DNA of 64,000 nt from the NCBI RefSeq assembly GCF_010994755.1, contig NZ_WHSB02000005.1, forward strand, positions 429,117 to 493,116. The letters run 5' to 3'. Positions 1 to 6,253 of this stretch are shown here, piece after piece. The notes under the pieces were generated by a model, which was not told where the DNA came from, made no database searches, and worked only from the letters and a program-made list of their open reading frames with translations. Position 1 is the stretch's first letter. Every line of letters begins with the position of its first letter. The DNA is from Shinella lacus. Its GTDB lineage: Bacteria; Pseudomonadota; Alphaproteobacteria; Rhizobiales; Rhizobiaceae. The position numbers were made by a program, and so were the translations under genes.

Positions 1-338
1 GCGTCGCGATGTAGGCTATCTGTGTTGATGAGTTGCGACGTCGACATGCGCGCCCGGTCGGTGCTGCTGGAGCAGCCCGCCGGGTCTTTTCTGATTGGCG
101 GCGACGTTACGGCCATGGTGTCCATTTGCTTCCGAAGCGCAGTCGCGGACGCCGAGGAAAACCCCGTCCCCACCCCGCCGACATGGACGAGCCCGTCGCC
201 CTGTCGAGCTGCCAGCAGCAGCCGACCGATGCCGCCGAATCCGTCGGCCGAGCGCTCGTAGCCGACGATGGCGAACCCCTCTGACTGCACGCACTTGATT
301 TTGAGCCATTCGACGTTCCGCCGGTGCAAGCTGCTAAT
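1..338 (-). pseudogene. C-terminal remnant of a LigD-type ATP-dependent DNA ligase
   Basis: On the minus strand one frame is open from 338 to the window edge and reads like the OB-fold end of an ATP-dependent DNA ligase. It contains RRNVEWLKIKCVQSEGF, then FAIVGYERS, then GRLLLAARQGDGLVHVGGVG and GTGFS, which match the ligase motif V/VI region. A TAG stop in the same frame (341-339) and the preceding gene's stop at 357 remove the nucleotidyl-transferase domain, so only a fragment remains. Past about position 100 the frame stops resembling ligase, and ligase-like residues (QIAYIAT) appear in another frame. This suggests further frameshifts. It sits downstream of the SOS-type operon. I see the homology directly; that it is dead is inference, and its 3' end lies outside the window. 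Confidence 0.75.
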
Positions 339-356
339 CTAAGGCCGTAGCGACCT

Positions 357-722
357 TCAGTTTGACGTGCCATCCGGCGTGACAGTTTGGCTTTCACCGC
401 CAGTGCCGGACTCCGGGGTGGGGTCGCGATCAGTGGGGACGGTCTGAGTGGCGCCCGGTACTGAGTTGTCGATCGTGTCTTGGGTCGGTTCGCCGGAGGT
501 CGTCGTCGTTTGCCGAGCGTTCTCAGGGGATGGGTCGATATAATTGCCCCACAATTCAACCACCGCCCATACTACGACGACGAGCGCCAAGCTTGTGCCG
601 AGAACCGCCAGCACAGGAAAGCCGCGGCCACCCTGACGAGTCTCCGCCGCGGAAAAATCTTTTCGAACGGGGTCGTGGGTACGCGAGATCGGATCTCCGC
701 GTTCGTCTTTCTGGTGGCTCAT
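357..722 (-). CDS. small single-pass membrane protein with Thr/Pro-rich tail
   Basis: This 121-residue protein has a charged N-terminus of about 37 residues, one membrane segment (about residues 38-60, rich in Leu, Val and Ala), and a low-complexity acidic tail rich in Thr, Ser, Pro and Gly. The layout suggests a cytoplasmic N-terminus and an exported tail. A good ribosome binding site (AAAGGAG) lies ten bases before the ATG, which supports the start. I recognise no family and assign no function. It follows a minus-strand terminator at 826-857, so it is probably transcribed separately from the genes upstream. Confidence 0.65.
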   Translation of the reverse strand: MSHQKDERGDPISRTHDPVRKDFSAAETRQGGRGFPVLAVLGTSLALVVVVWAVVELWGNYIDPSPENARQTTTTSGEPTQDTIDNSVPGATQTVPTDRDPTPESGTGGESQTVTPDGTSN

Positions 723-825
723 CTATGCAGCTCCTTTGTGGCGTGTTCCAAACCACCCAAGCCCAAGAAAAGGTTCACGACACGTGGTCGCGAAGGCCGT
801 TTCCCCAACGTTTGAGCAATCTTTA

Positions 826-857
826 CAAAAAGGCCGCCTCAGTTTTCCTGAAGCGGC
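826..857 (-). terminator. rho-independent terminator after the 978-1283 gene
   Basis: On the minus strand a 10-bp stem (GCCGCTTCAG paired with CTGAGGCGGC, one mismatch) with a GAAAA loop is followed by CTTTTTG. It lies 120 bases past the stop of the upstream gene. Confidence 0.7.
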
Positions 858-977
858 CCGGAATTCGCGGTCAACTGGTTGGGGACCATGACAGAGTGCA
901 GACTGCTTGACCGCAATGCTTGAACGGCACCATTGCCCTTAGGTTCCGGCGAGTGCTTTTTTTTTCCGATCGTTTTA

Positions 978-1283
978 CTAAGACGAGAACCGGGCTCTCT
1001 TGCGATCCAATGCAATTTTGATGTCGCGGATTTGGTCGGCAGCCTCAAGCAGGAGAGTTTTGAATTCTTCGTCCGTCAGCTGGCAGACCATTCCAGTTGA
1101 GGTGATAATGTCGATCGCGACATCAGAGTCGGCGGCTGCCTCAACATTACCCAGGGCTTCGCCACCTTCCTGGATCGTGATGTAAGCTCGGGTCAACAGC
1201 AGTAGCTTCTCAGAGTCGGAGAGTCGTCGAGCGATGTTAGCGGCATGCACCAATTCTGCGACGACGTCGGAAATTGCCTTCAA
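978..1283 (-). CDS. small hypothetical protein
   Basis: A protein of about 101 residues with a helical, Leu/Ala/Glu-rich composition and no recognised motif. The central part reads RRLSDSEKLLLLTRAYI and the C-terminus is basic. I place the start at a TTG at 1283 with GAAGG upstream. The longer frame from a GTG at 1361 runs straight through the GC-palindrome at 1311-1324 and gives an unlikely Arg/Pro-rich leader, so I rejected it. A GTG farther in (the Val of ELVHAAN) is another possible start. It lies downstream of yedK and ends before a good terminator. Function is unknown. Confidence 0.5.
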   Translation of the reverse strand: MKAISDVVAELVHAANIARRLSDSEKLLLLTRAYITIQEGGEALGNVEAAADSDVAIDIITSTGMVCQLTDEEFKTLLLEAADQIRDIKIALDRKRARFSS

Positions 1284-1301
1284 GCGAGTTGGCCTTCGAG
1301 A

Positions 1302-1324
1302 GAAGAAAATGCCCCGCGCGGGGC
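1302..1324 (-). terminator. likely terminator of the yedK operon
   Basis: A perfect 14-base GC palindrome (GCCCCGCGCGGGGC, 1311-1324) is followed on the minus strand by ATTTTCTTCT. It sits 64 bases past the yedK stop. The lack of a loop makes it less typical than other terminators here. Confidence 0.45.
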
Positions 1325-1387
1325 GGGGCAAGTGCTGAACTGAAAGTGGATTGGCCAACACTAACGCGGCGCTTCAACAATTGTTCC

Positions 1388-2059
1388 CTATAATGAGTTT
1401 ACGATCGGCGCCGGCTGGCCGGTGAAGCGGGAGCTGTTGACCTCTCGGCTTACGCGATGCATCCGCACATCAGCGTCGATGTTCCGACCAAGCAGCATGC
1501 CCTTCAAGCTCTCAACCGGCGTTGCCGGATTGAGCCATACGTCGAACACCGCCGGGTCGAGAATGACGGGCATCCGGTCATGGATCTGGTTGATGGGGGC
1601 GACGGCCGGCGCCGTCACAATCGTGCAGCTCGTGACGTCGAGCTTGCTGTTATGCGCCCATAGGCCTGCAAAGGCGTACGGCGCCCCGCCCGGCATCTGA
1701 ATAAGCCACGGATCCTTCCCACCGTCATCGGCTTTGGTCCATTCATAGAAGCCATCAGCAGGGATAAGGCAACGCCGCACCTTGAAGGCGTCCCGAAATG
1801 CCGGAGAGGTGTCGACCGTTTCGATGCGGGCGTTGAACATCGCCGCCTTGGGCATCTCCTTGGCCCAGTGGGGAACGAGCCACCACCGGCCGTCTTGGAC
1901 AATCTGTTCACCGCTCTCATCGTGCCGGATAAATGGCACTGTCTGCGTCGGCGCGATATTGTATCGGGCCTCAGTGTTTCGGCTTTTGATATTGTCGGTG
2001 AGGCGGTAGAGCGCGACCAACTCGCGCCAGGACAGCATTTGCGTGAACCGTCCGCACAT
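1388..2059 (-). CDS. yedK: SRAP-domain abasic-site protein (YedK/HMCES family)
   Basis: The 223-residue protein begins MCGRFTQ. In SRAP proteins Cys2, exposed after Met removal, forms a thiazolidine crosslink to abasic sites in single-stranded DNA and so shields them from cleavage. The other active-site residues are present: Asn76 in FNAR, Glu106 in FYEW and His160 in IHDRMPV. Length matches the family. A strong binding site (GGGGGAGAT) precedes the ATG and only nine bases separate it from the preceding gene. It is therefore probably the last gene of the imuA operon and would be induced with it by DNA damage. The operon link is inference from spacing and the LexA box at 3771. Confidence 0.93.
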   Translation of the reverse strand: MCGRFTQMLSWRELVALYRLTDNIKSRNTEARYNIAPTQTVPFIRHDESGEQIVQDGRWWLVPHWAKEMPKAAMFNARIETVDTSPAFRDAFKVRRCLIPADGFYEWTKADDGGKDPWLIQMPGGAPYAFAGLWAHNSKLDVTSCTIVTAPAVAPINQIHDRMPVILDPAVFDVWLNPATPVESLKGMLLGRNIDADVRMHRVSREVNSSRFTGQPAPIVNSL

Positions 2060-2068
2060 ATCTCCCCC

Positions 2069-2293
2069 TCAGCCCTTCAGCTTTCGTATCGCGACGCTGG
2101 TCTGGTCTCCGAAATGCATCGCCAGGATGTGATGGTCCGCCAAGGAAGCGATTGCCACGCAGGCCTCGCCCTCATCCCACCCTGCCGCGACGGCTTTCCA
2201 GACCAGCGCCTGAAACTCGGCTTCCAGCTCCTGTTCGCATCGAACGAACCGGTTTTCGCCTTCCTCTGTCGGGATCGGTCCACGGATAGCCAT
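2069..2293 (-). CDS. small conserved-looking protein in the imuA operon
   Basis: This 74-residue acidic protein has a helical core around EQELEAEFQALVWKAVAAGW and no motif that I recognise. ATG at 2293 is the conservative start but has no clear binding site. The frame stays open upstream to a CTG at 2320 whose bases overlap the TGA of the preceding gene (CTGA), just as the two genes before it are coupled by GTGA and ATGA. A CTG start giving a peptide beginning THPPYPS is therefore possible. Function is unknown; membership of the SOS operon is inferred from the packing. Confidence 0.6.
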   Translation of the reverse strand: MAIRGPIPTEEGENRFVRCEQELEAEFQALVWKAVAAGWDEGEACVAIASLADHHILAMHFGDQTSVAIRKLKG

Positions 2294-2316
2294 GAGTGAA
2301 GGATAGGGCGGGTGCG

Positions 2317-2508
2317 TCAGCTCGACAAGGAACCATTTGCGGTGGGTTTCCCCGGCTCCTTGTATGGGTAGTGCTCCCAGCACCACCAATGCATCGGCGC
2401 TGACTTCGAGGACGCAAATCCAAAGCCGCCCCACTTGGTACAGCCCGGATGCTCGCAATGATGCTCGTATATGCCAGGCGGGGTCGTTCTTGTTGTGTCG
2501 TCGCTCAC
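2317..2508 (-). CDS. small Cys/His-rich protein, probable zinc binder
   Basis: The 63-residue protein carries HHCEHPGCTKWGGFGF and later WWCWEH, a spacing of Cys and His suited to one zinc ion. I recall similar short proteins in rhizobia, without a known role. The GTG start at 2508 overlaps the upstream stop (GTGA), which suggests translational coupling in the imuA operon. Confidence 0.7.
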   Translation of the reverse strand: MSDDTTRTTPPGIYEHHCEHPGCTKWGGFGFASSKSAPMHWWCWEHYPYKEPGKPTANGSLSS

Positions 2509-2747
2509 GTCTTCCCCTTATCGATCAGAATATTTGCGGCGAGCAAGCAAGGAAAGTTCGCTTCGCATCGGTCGGTCCCGTAGAGGTCGCAACCGATGGC
2601 GAGCCGGCGGCGGATTTCCATGAACTCAATGCGGGCGCCGAACTTCTTCACCAGTGCCTTGCGGTCGTAGACGCCGTGCCGGTCGCAACGTCGGCAGTCC
2701 ATGTCGATGGTCTCCCCGCGGAAGTCCTTCAGCTTTGGCCGCGTCAT
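2505..2747 (-). CDS. small CxxC protein coupled to imuA
   Basis: This 80-residue protein has a CRRC pair near residue 19 and further cysteines at the C-terminus (GCDLYGTDRCEANFPC), so it may bind zinc. I chose ATG 2747, whose bases overlap the imuA stop (ATGA), over ATG 2762 inside imuA. Genes of this type, beginning MTRPKLKDF, are to my recollection found in rhizobia without a known function. Coupling to imuA implies expression in fixed ratio with it. Confidence 0.7.
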   Translation of the reverse strand: MTRPKLKDFRGETIDMDCRRCDRHGVYDRKALVKKFGARIEFMEIRRRLAIGCDLYGTDRCEANFPCLLAANILIDKGKT

Positions 2748-3472
2748 CGTGCCATCCTCCATTGATCCTGGCTAGCGCGGGCCACCTCCATCCGGCCGTG
2801 CTCATCACAAGCGCCGACCTCGATATCGAAGCATTCGCCGGCACGGGCGCGCATCAGTTCAAGAAACCACCTTGCGCGGCCAACGCCGGCCACCGGGAGG
2901 CGTTCGGAGGGCATGATGGATATTCGCCACCGGGTGGCCGAGGCGGTGGGCTGGCCAAAGTCCGTGGCCTCCGCCTGCCGGCGCCATCGGCGGATGATAA
3001 GCCCCATCGTGCCCGACTTCTCGGCCGCCAACTGGAGACGGCGAGATGCCACCATAGGCAGGCGAACCAGTTCGGCAACCATTACCGCAACGCCTCCGAA
3101 GCGAAGTATCTCTTCCGCGCTGTCGAGGACGCCATCCTCGTTGTCGCTGTGCACGAATGTCACCCGGCCCATACAGAGCCCTGCCTGCGCAATCGCAGGG
3201 GCGAACAGATCATCTCGCACCATGCACCACAGCACCGGCCCCGTTGTGCGTGCGGCTATCCCGGCGGCGAACAGAGGGGCAGCGGCACCTGTTACCGCGT
3301 CCGCACCGCCGCCGGCTATCTCGTGCGTCGATCCGAAAGCCAGGCCACCATTTAAGCGGTCATCGATCTCAGGAATGCCAAAGGCCAGGCGGGCACGTTT
3401 TCTCGCATGACCGCCGGCAATCTTGTCGATCTGCTCTTGAAGCTCGGCAATAACGCCCGCGTTCTGCCGCAT
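2744..3472 (-). CDS. imuA: ImuA, SOS mutagenesis RecA-like protein
   Basis: The 242-residue protein matches ImuA of alphaproteobacteria: an N-terminal helix (ELQEQIDKIAGG), then FGIPEIDDRLNGGLAFGSTHEIAG where RecA would have its Walker A region, and a RecA-like core. ImuA normally acts with the polymerase-like ImuB and the polymerase DnaE2 in error-prone lesion bypass. Neither partner follows here; instead come three small genes and yedK. The gene starts four bases after the upstream stop, with GAGG eleven bases before the ATG. The LexA-type box at 3771-3785 predicts damage induction. Partners would have to be encoded elsewhere in the genome, or this copy has been orphaned. Confidence 0.88.
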   Translation of the reverse strand: MRQNAGVIAELQEQIDKIAGGHARKRARLAFGIPEIDDRLNGGLAFGSTHEIAGGGADAVTGAAAPLFAAGIAARTTGPVLWCMVRDDLFAPAIAQAGLCMGRVTFVHSDNEDGVLDSAEEILRFGGVAVMVAELVRLPMVASRRLQLAAEKSGTMGLIIRRWRRQAEATDFGQPTASATRWRISIMPSERLPVAGVGRARWFLELMRARAGECFDIEVGACDEHGRMEVARASQDQWRMAR

Positions 3473-3475
3473 CGC

Positions 3476-3694
3476 TTACGTTGCCTCGGTCGATGCCACG
3501 TCCCGGTCGGCCCGGGGACGCCAGCCGCGGGCGAAACCGCGGCTCATAGCACAGCCGGCGACATCCAGTTGCCAACGGAGATACGCGCAATCGGCCAGAA
3601 GCGTGGCGATCGTGGCGCGGACATTCCCATTATGCCAAGCGAGAGCAGCATCAATTTCCGAAGGTGCTTCAGTTTGTTTCTCGGGCGGGCGCAC
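3476..3694 (-). CDS. small hypothetical protein, first gene of the imuA operon
   Basis: I start this 72-residue protein at GTG 3694, eight bases after AGGAG; the open frame continues upstream but runs through the LexA box and promoter region. The protein is helical (EIDAALAWHNGNVRATIATL) with a basic end (RGFARGWRPRADR). Small proteins like it precede imuA in other rhizobia as I recall, but no function is known. The stop is four bases before imuA. Confidence 0.7.
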   Translation of the reverse strand: MRPPEKQTEAPSEIDAALAWHNGNVRATIATLLADCAYLRWQLDVAGCAMSRGFARGWRPRADRDVASTEAT

Positions 3695-3770
3695 GTCGTC
3701 GTTCTCCTGTGTTCGGTGCCACAGCAGGCATGGAAATATGATTTGCGGGTTGGCGTCGCGATGGCGCCGT

Positions 3771-3785
3771 GTTCTTAGTATGTTC
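3771..3785. promoter_or_regulatory. LexA (SOS) box, GTTC-N7-GTTC
   Basis: The bases GTTC TTAGTAT GTTC fit exactly the direct-repeat LexA operator of alphaproteobacteria (GAAC-N7-GAAC on the other strand). The box is 77 bases upstream of the imuA operon start at 3694 and 105 bases upstream of the divergent three-Cys-motif gene at 3891, so it could control both. Confidence 0.8.
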
Positions 3786-3890
3786 TCCCTGGGAAAAGAG
3801 TCAAGGCGCTGAGAAGATAATCCTAGGCTCTCCATTGGCGAAAAAATTAATGGCCTTTGATACAATGCCGGATAAGTGAGAGGGGCGCCC

Positions 3891-4640
3891 ATGGCCGAAA
3901 CATCAATTGAATGGACCGATGCGACGTGGAACCCGGTGGCCGGCTGTACCATCATGAGCGCCGGCTGCACGAACTGCTACGCCATGCGGATGGCGGCTCG
4001 CCTCGATGCAATGGGCGTGGAAAAATACCGGGGCCTGACGCGCAAAACGGGCCGGCGGGCGAAGTGGACTGGAGCCCTGTATCTCGATGACAACGCGCTC
4101 GGAATTCCTGCGACTTGGTCACGACCGCGCAACGTGTTCGTCAACTCGATGTCTGATCTGTTTCATCCGGACGTGCCGATCGAATTTATTCGTAAGGTAT
4201 GGGCTGCAATGTCTGCGACGCGGCGGCATACCTATCAGATTTTGACTAAACGGCCTGATCGAATGGCCGAGATTCTCCGCGACGGTTTTGATGTTTTGCC
4301 GAACGTTTGGCTAGGCGCCAGTGTCGAAGACAACCGCGTGCTCCACCGGCTCGACGACCTTCGAGAAGTTCCGGCCGCCATTCGTTTTGTGTCTTTTGAG
4401 CCGCTAATCGGCTCGGTCGCCGGCGGTCGTCTGGAAGGTATCCAATGGGCAATTGTGGGCGGAGAGTCCGGCCCTCAAGCTCGGCCCATGAATCCGGCGT
4501 GGATCGATGAGATTTTTGATATGTGCACAGACGCGAACGCCTCATTCTTTTTCAAGCAGTGGGGTGGAAAGAACAAGAAGGCCGCCGGCCGCTCCTACCG
4601 GGGTCGAACCTGGGACGAGATGCCAGCTTTGAGTATGTGA
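3891..4640 (+). CDS. three-Cys-motif phage Gp37/Gp68-family protein (DUF5131)
   Basis: The 249-residue protein begins METHIONINE-AETSIEWTDATWNP, the hallmark of the Gp37/Gp68 (DUF5131) family. It carries the three cysteines as C19-x6-C26-x2-C29 (AGCTIMSAGCTNCYA). The cysteine cluster near the N-terminus resembles that of iron-sulfur radical enzymes, but the biochemistry is unknown. Later motifs include NSMSDLFHPDVP, LTKRPDRM, WLGASVEDN and IVGGESGPQARPM. I chose ATG 3891 with GAGAGGGG upstream over the GTG at 3876. Its family is known to co-occur with TcmP proteins, and tcmP is indeed next, convergent and overlapping by 46 bases. The LexA box lies upstream. Confidence 0.88.
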   Translation: MAETSIEWTDATWNPVAGCTIMSAGCTNCYAMRMAARLDAMGVEKYRGLTRKTGRRAKWTGALYLDDNALGIPATWSRPRNVFVNSMSDLFHPDVPIEFIRKVWAAMSATRRHTYQILTKRPDRMAEILRDGFDVLPNVWLGASVEDNRVLHRLDDLREVPAAIRFVSFEPLIGSVAGGRLEGIQWAIVGGESGPQARPMNPAWIDEIFDMCTDANASFFFKQWGGKNKKAAGRSYRGRTWDEMPALSM

Positions 4641-5533
4641 CCGGCAATTTGCCTTGCCAGCTTGTTCGCAGCCTTGCTTGGATTTGATACAGCAAAGAAC
4701 AGAGAAGCCATCGGCGCACCATTTTTGTGGCGCAACCGGAGAGGGGGCAGGACGCTGCCCCTAAACGTCGAGCTGAGGTGGTCGTGCACCCACTTTTCGA
4801 TGACATCGACTGTCGCGACGCGCCGCTCCTTGGAGGGGATCTGGTTGCCCCATAAGTCAATCTGGTGGCTCTGCGCCTCCATGGCGTACCACTCCTGCCG
4901 CCAACGGTCCGTGCCGAACACCCTTGTCAAAGCCTCAGATTTGCCGTCGTCAAGGTCCAGCGGATCATGCGGCGCATTTCGGTAGAGACCCGACAAAGGA
5001 AAGAAGTACCAGCAATCAAGTGCCTCGGTTCGCGCGATCGCTTCGACGGTCTTCCAACTCACCTCCATGCCGTATGGGTCAAGAAAAATCACTCCTCGAA
5101 TTCGTTCCTGTTGCCACCTGTACCTCGCGCAAAGCGCCTGCACGATGTCGTTCGCGTCACCCTCCCGGATCTGTGCCCGACAGTCCGGATATTCGGCAAG
5201 AACCGCTTTGAGCGCGGCTACTTTGGCGGGATCCTGTTCAATGAAGACGTTTGCGTGAAATCTAGGCTCAGTCTCGAGAGCGATCCGCGCTGAACCTGGC
5301 GTCGATACTTCTTCGAGAACCTCCACTCCATTCTCCATGAAGGGGAGCGCTGCTCGAGTTTCCGTGCGGTTGCCAGTACCGGCGAATGCATCGATGTATA
5401 TCCGCGCGAAATTCTGCTTTTGAAGTGCGATGGAGTAATACTTGAGATACTCGCGGAGGCAGTGCAATTTTCGCTCGGTTTCCGAGCTCCCGAAAAAATG
5501 GTGAAGGGCGGCGTTAGGAGTGGTTTCGTTCAA
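4595..5533 (-). CDS. tcmP: three-Cys-motif partner protein TcmP
   Basis: This protein of about 312 residues has a methyltransferase-like layout: IDAFAGTG at residues 47-54 (the SAM-binding glycine loop), an acidic FIEQD at about 98-101 and FLDPYGMEV at about 150-158 (the catalytic DPxY-type motif). It is the partner family of three-Cys-motif proteins, named for that co-occurrence; the substrate is unknown. I start it at TTG 5533, preceded by GGAGGAG; an ATG at 5599 in the same frame has no binding site. Its 3' end overlaps the three-Cys gene by 46 bases in antisense, so transcripts of the two would pair. Confidence 0.82.
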   Translation of the reverse strand: MNETTPNAALHHFFGSSETERKLHCLREYLKYYSIALQKQNFARIYIDAFAGTGNRTETRAALPFMENGVEVLEEVSTPGSARIALETEPRFHANVFIEQDPAKVAALKAVLAEYPDCRAQIREGDANDIVQALCARYRWQQERIRGVIFLDPYGMEVSWKTVEAIARTEALDCWYFFPLSGLYRNAPHDPLDLDDGKSEALTRVFGTDRWRQEWYAMEAQSHQIDLWGNQIPSKERRVATVDVIEKWVHDHLSSTFRGSVLPPLRLRHKNGAPMASLFFAVSNPSKAANKLARQIAGHILKAGISSQVRPR

Positions 5534-5696
5534 CGTCTCCTCCAGTCGACAGATTATGTCTCGGCGAGCGGCATGCCGGCAAATCGGCGGCATGTGCAAT
5601 TGACATGCGATAGACTTACAGGTTGCATACGCAAGTCAAGCTTACTTTGCGGTGCGTGGAAATTGAATTTTGCAGTGGCTGTTTTTAGAGGGTTCG

Positions 5697-6158
5697 GTGA
5701 CCGATAATATCGACCATTTCAACGAGATCGTGGGGCTGGTGTTTGACCAGTTGTACCGATCATTTCCTATCGAAACGGACATTGACGAAGAGGCCATCGC
5801 AAAGGCTCTGGGCATCGAGATCATCGACAACACGCCTGATGACTGGCCGGCTCCCAAAATATTGAACTACGGAGTGGTGAGAGAGGGAGTGCCGTTCCGG
5901 CTCTTATTATATGCAACCCTACGCTGGCTCAACTCTGAAGGTTTTACTACTGGGAGAGGGGAGTATTCTCAGATGAGTGTTTGCCTGTCGGCCAAGGCTC
6001 TAACCGTTCTCAATGCCTCGCCTTCTGCTTTGAGCCAAAGTCTGGGGGCAAAGCTTGGGGAGGCAGTGAAGGGCGCAGGCACCGAGGCCGGACGATCGGT
6101 TATCGGCGAAACGGTTGGCCAGATCATCGGAGGCTTCACCAAGAGCATTTTAAGTTGA
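5697..6158 (+). CDS. hypothetical protein with Gly/Ala-rich C-terminal segment
   Basis: This 153-residue protein is started at GTG 5697, with AGAGGG five bases upstream; the frame also contains an ATG at 5670. The N-terminal part (NEIVGLVFDQLYRSFPIETD, then LLLYATLRWLNSEGF) looks like a small winged-helix fold. The last 40 residues (GAKLGEAVKGAGTEAGRSVI, GETVGQIIGGFTKSIL) form an amphipathic Gly/Ala-rich stretch that might contact membranes or oligomerise. I do not recognise a family. It lies divergent from tcmP (164 bases apart) and converges on the recombinase. Confidence 0.6.
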   Translation: MTDNIDHFNEIVGLVFDQLYRSFPIETDIDEEAIAKALGIEIIDNTPDDWPAPKILNYGVVREGVPFRLLLYATLRWLNSEGFTTGRGEYSQMSVCLSAKALTVLNASPSALSQSLGAKLGEAVKGAGTEAGRSVIGETVGQIIGGFTKSILS

Positions 6159-6253
6159 TGCAACTCTAGCCAATCGTTCCCGCTTTCCGCGGGATGCGAT
6201 CCATCAGGTTCTCTCGGTCCCCGGCAGGAGTGTCGACTTTTCACAAGAGGCGA

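Noticed and set aside
1284..1361. N-terminal extension from GTG 1361 of the 978-1283 gene
   Set aside because: It crosses a GC palindrome that looks like a terminator, and the peptide is Arg/Pro-rich with no binding site.
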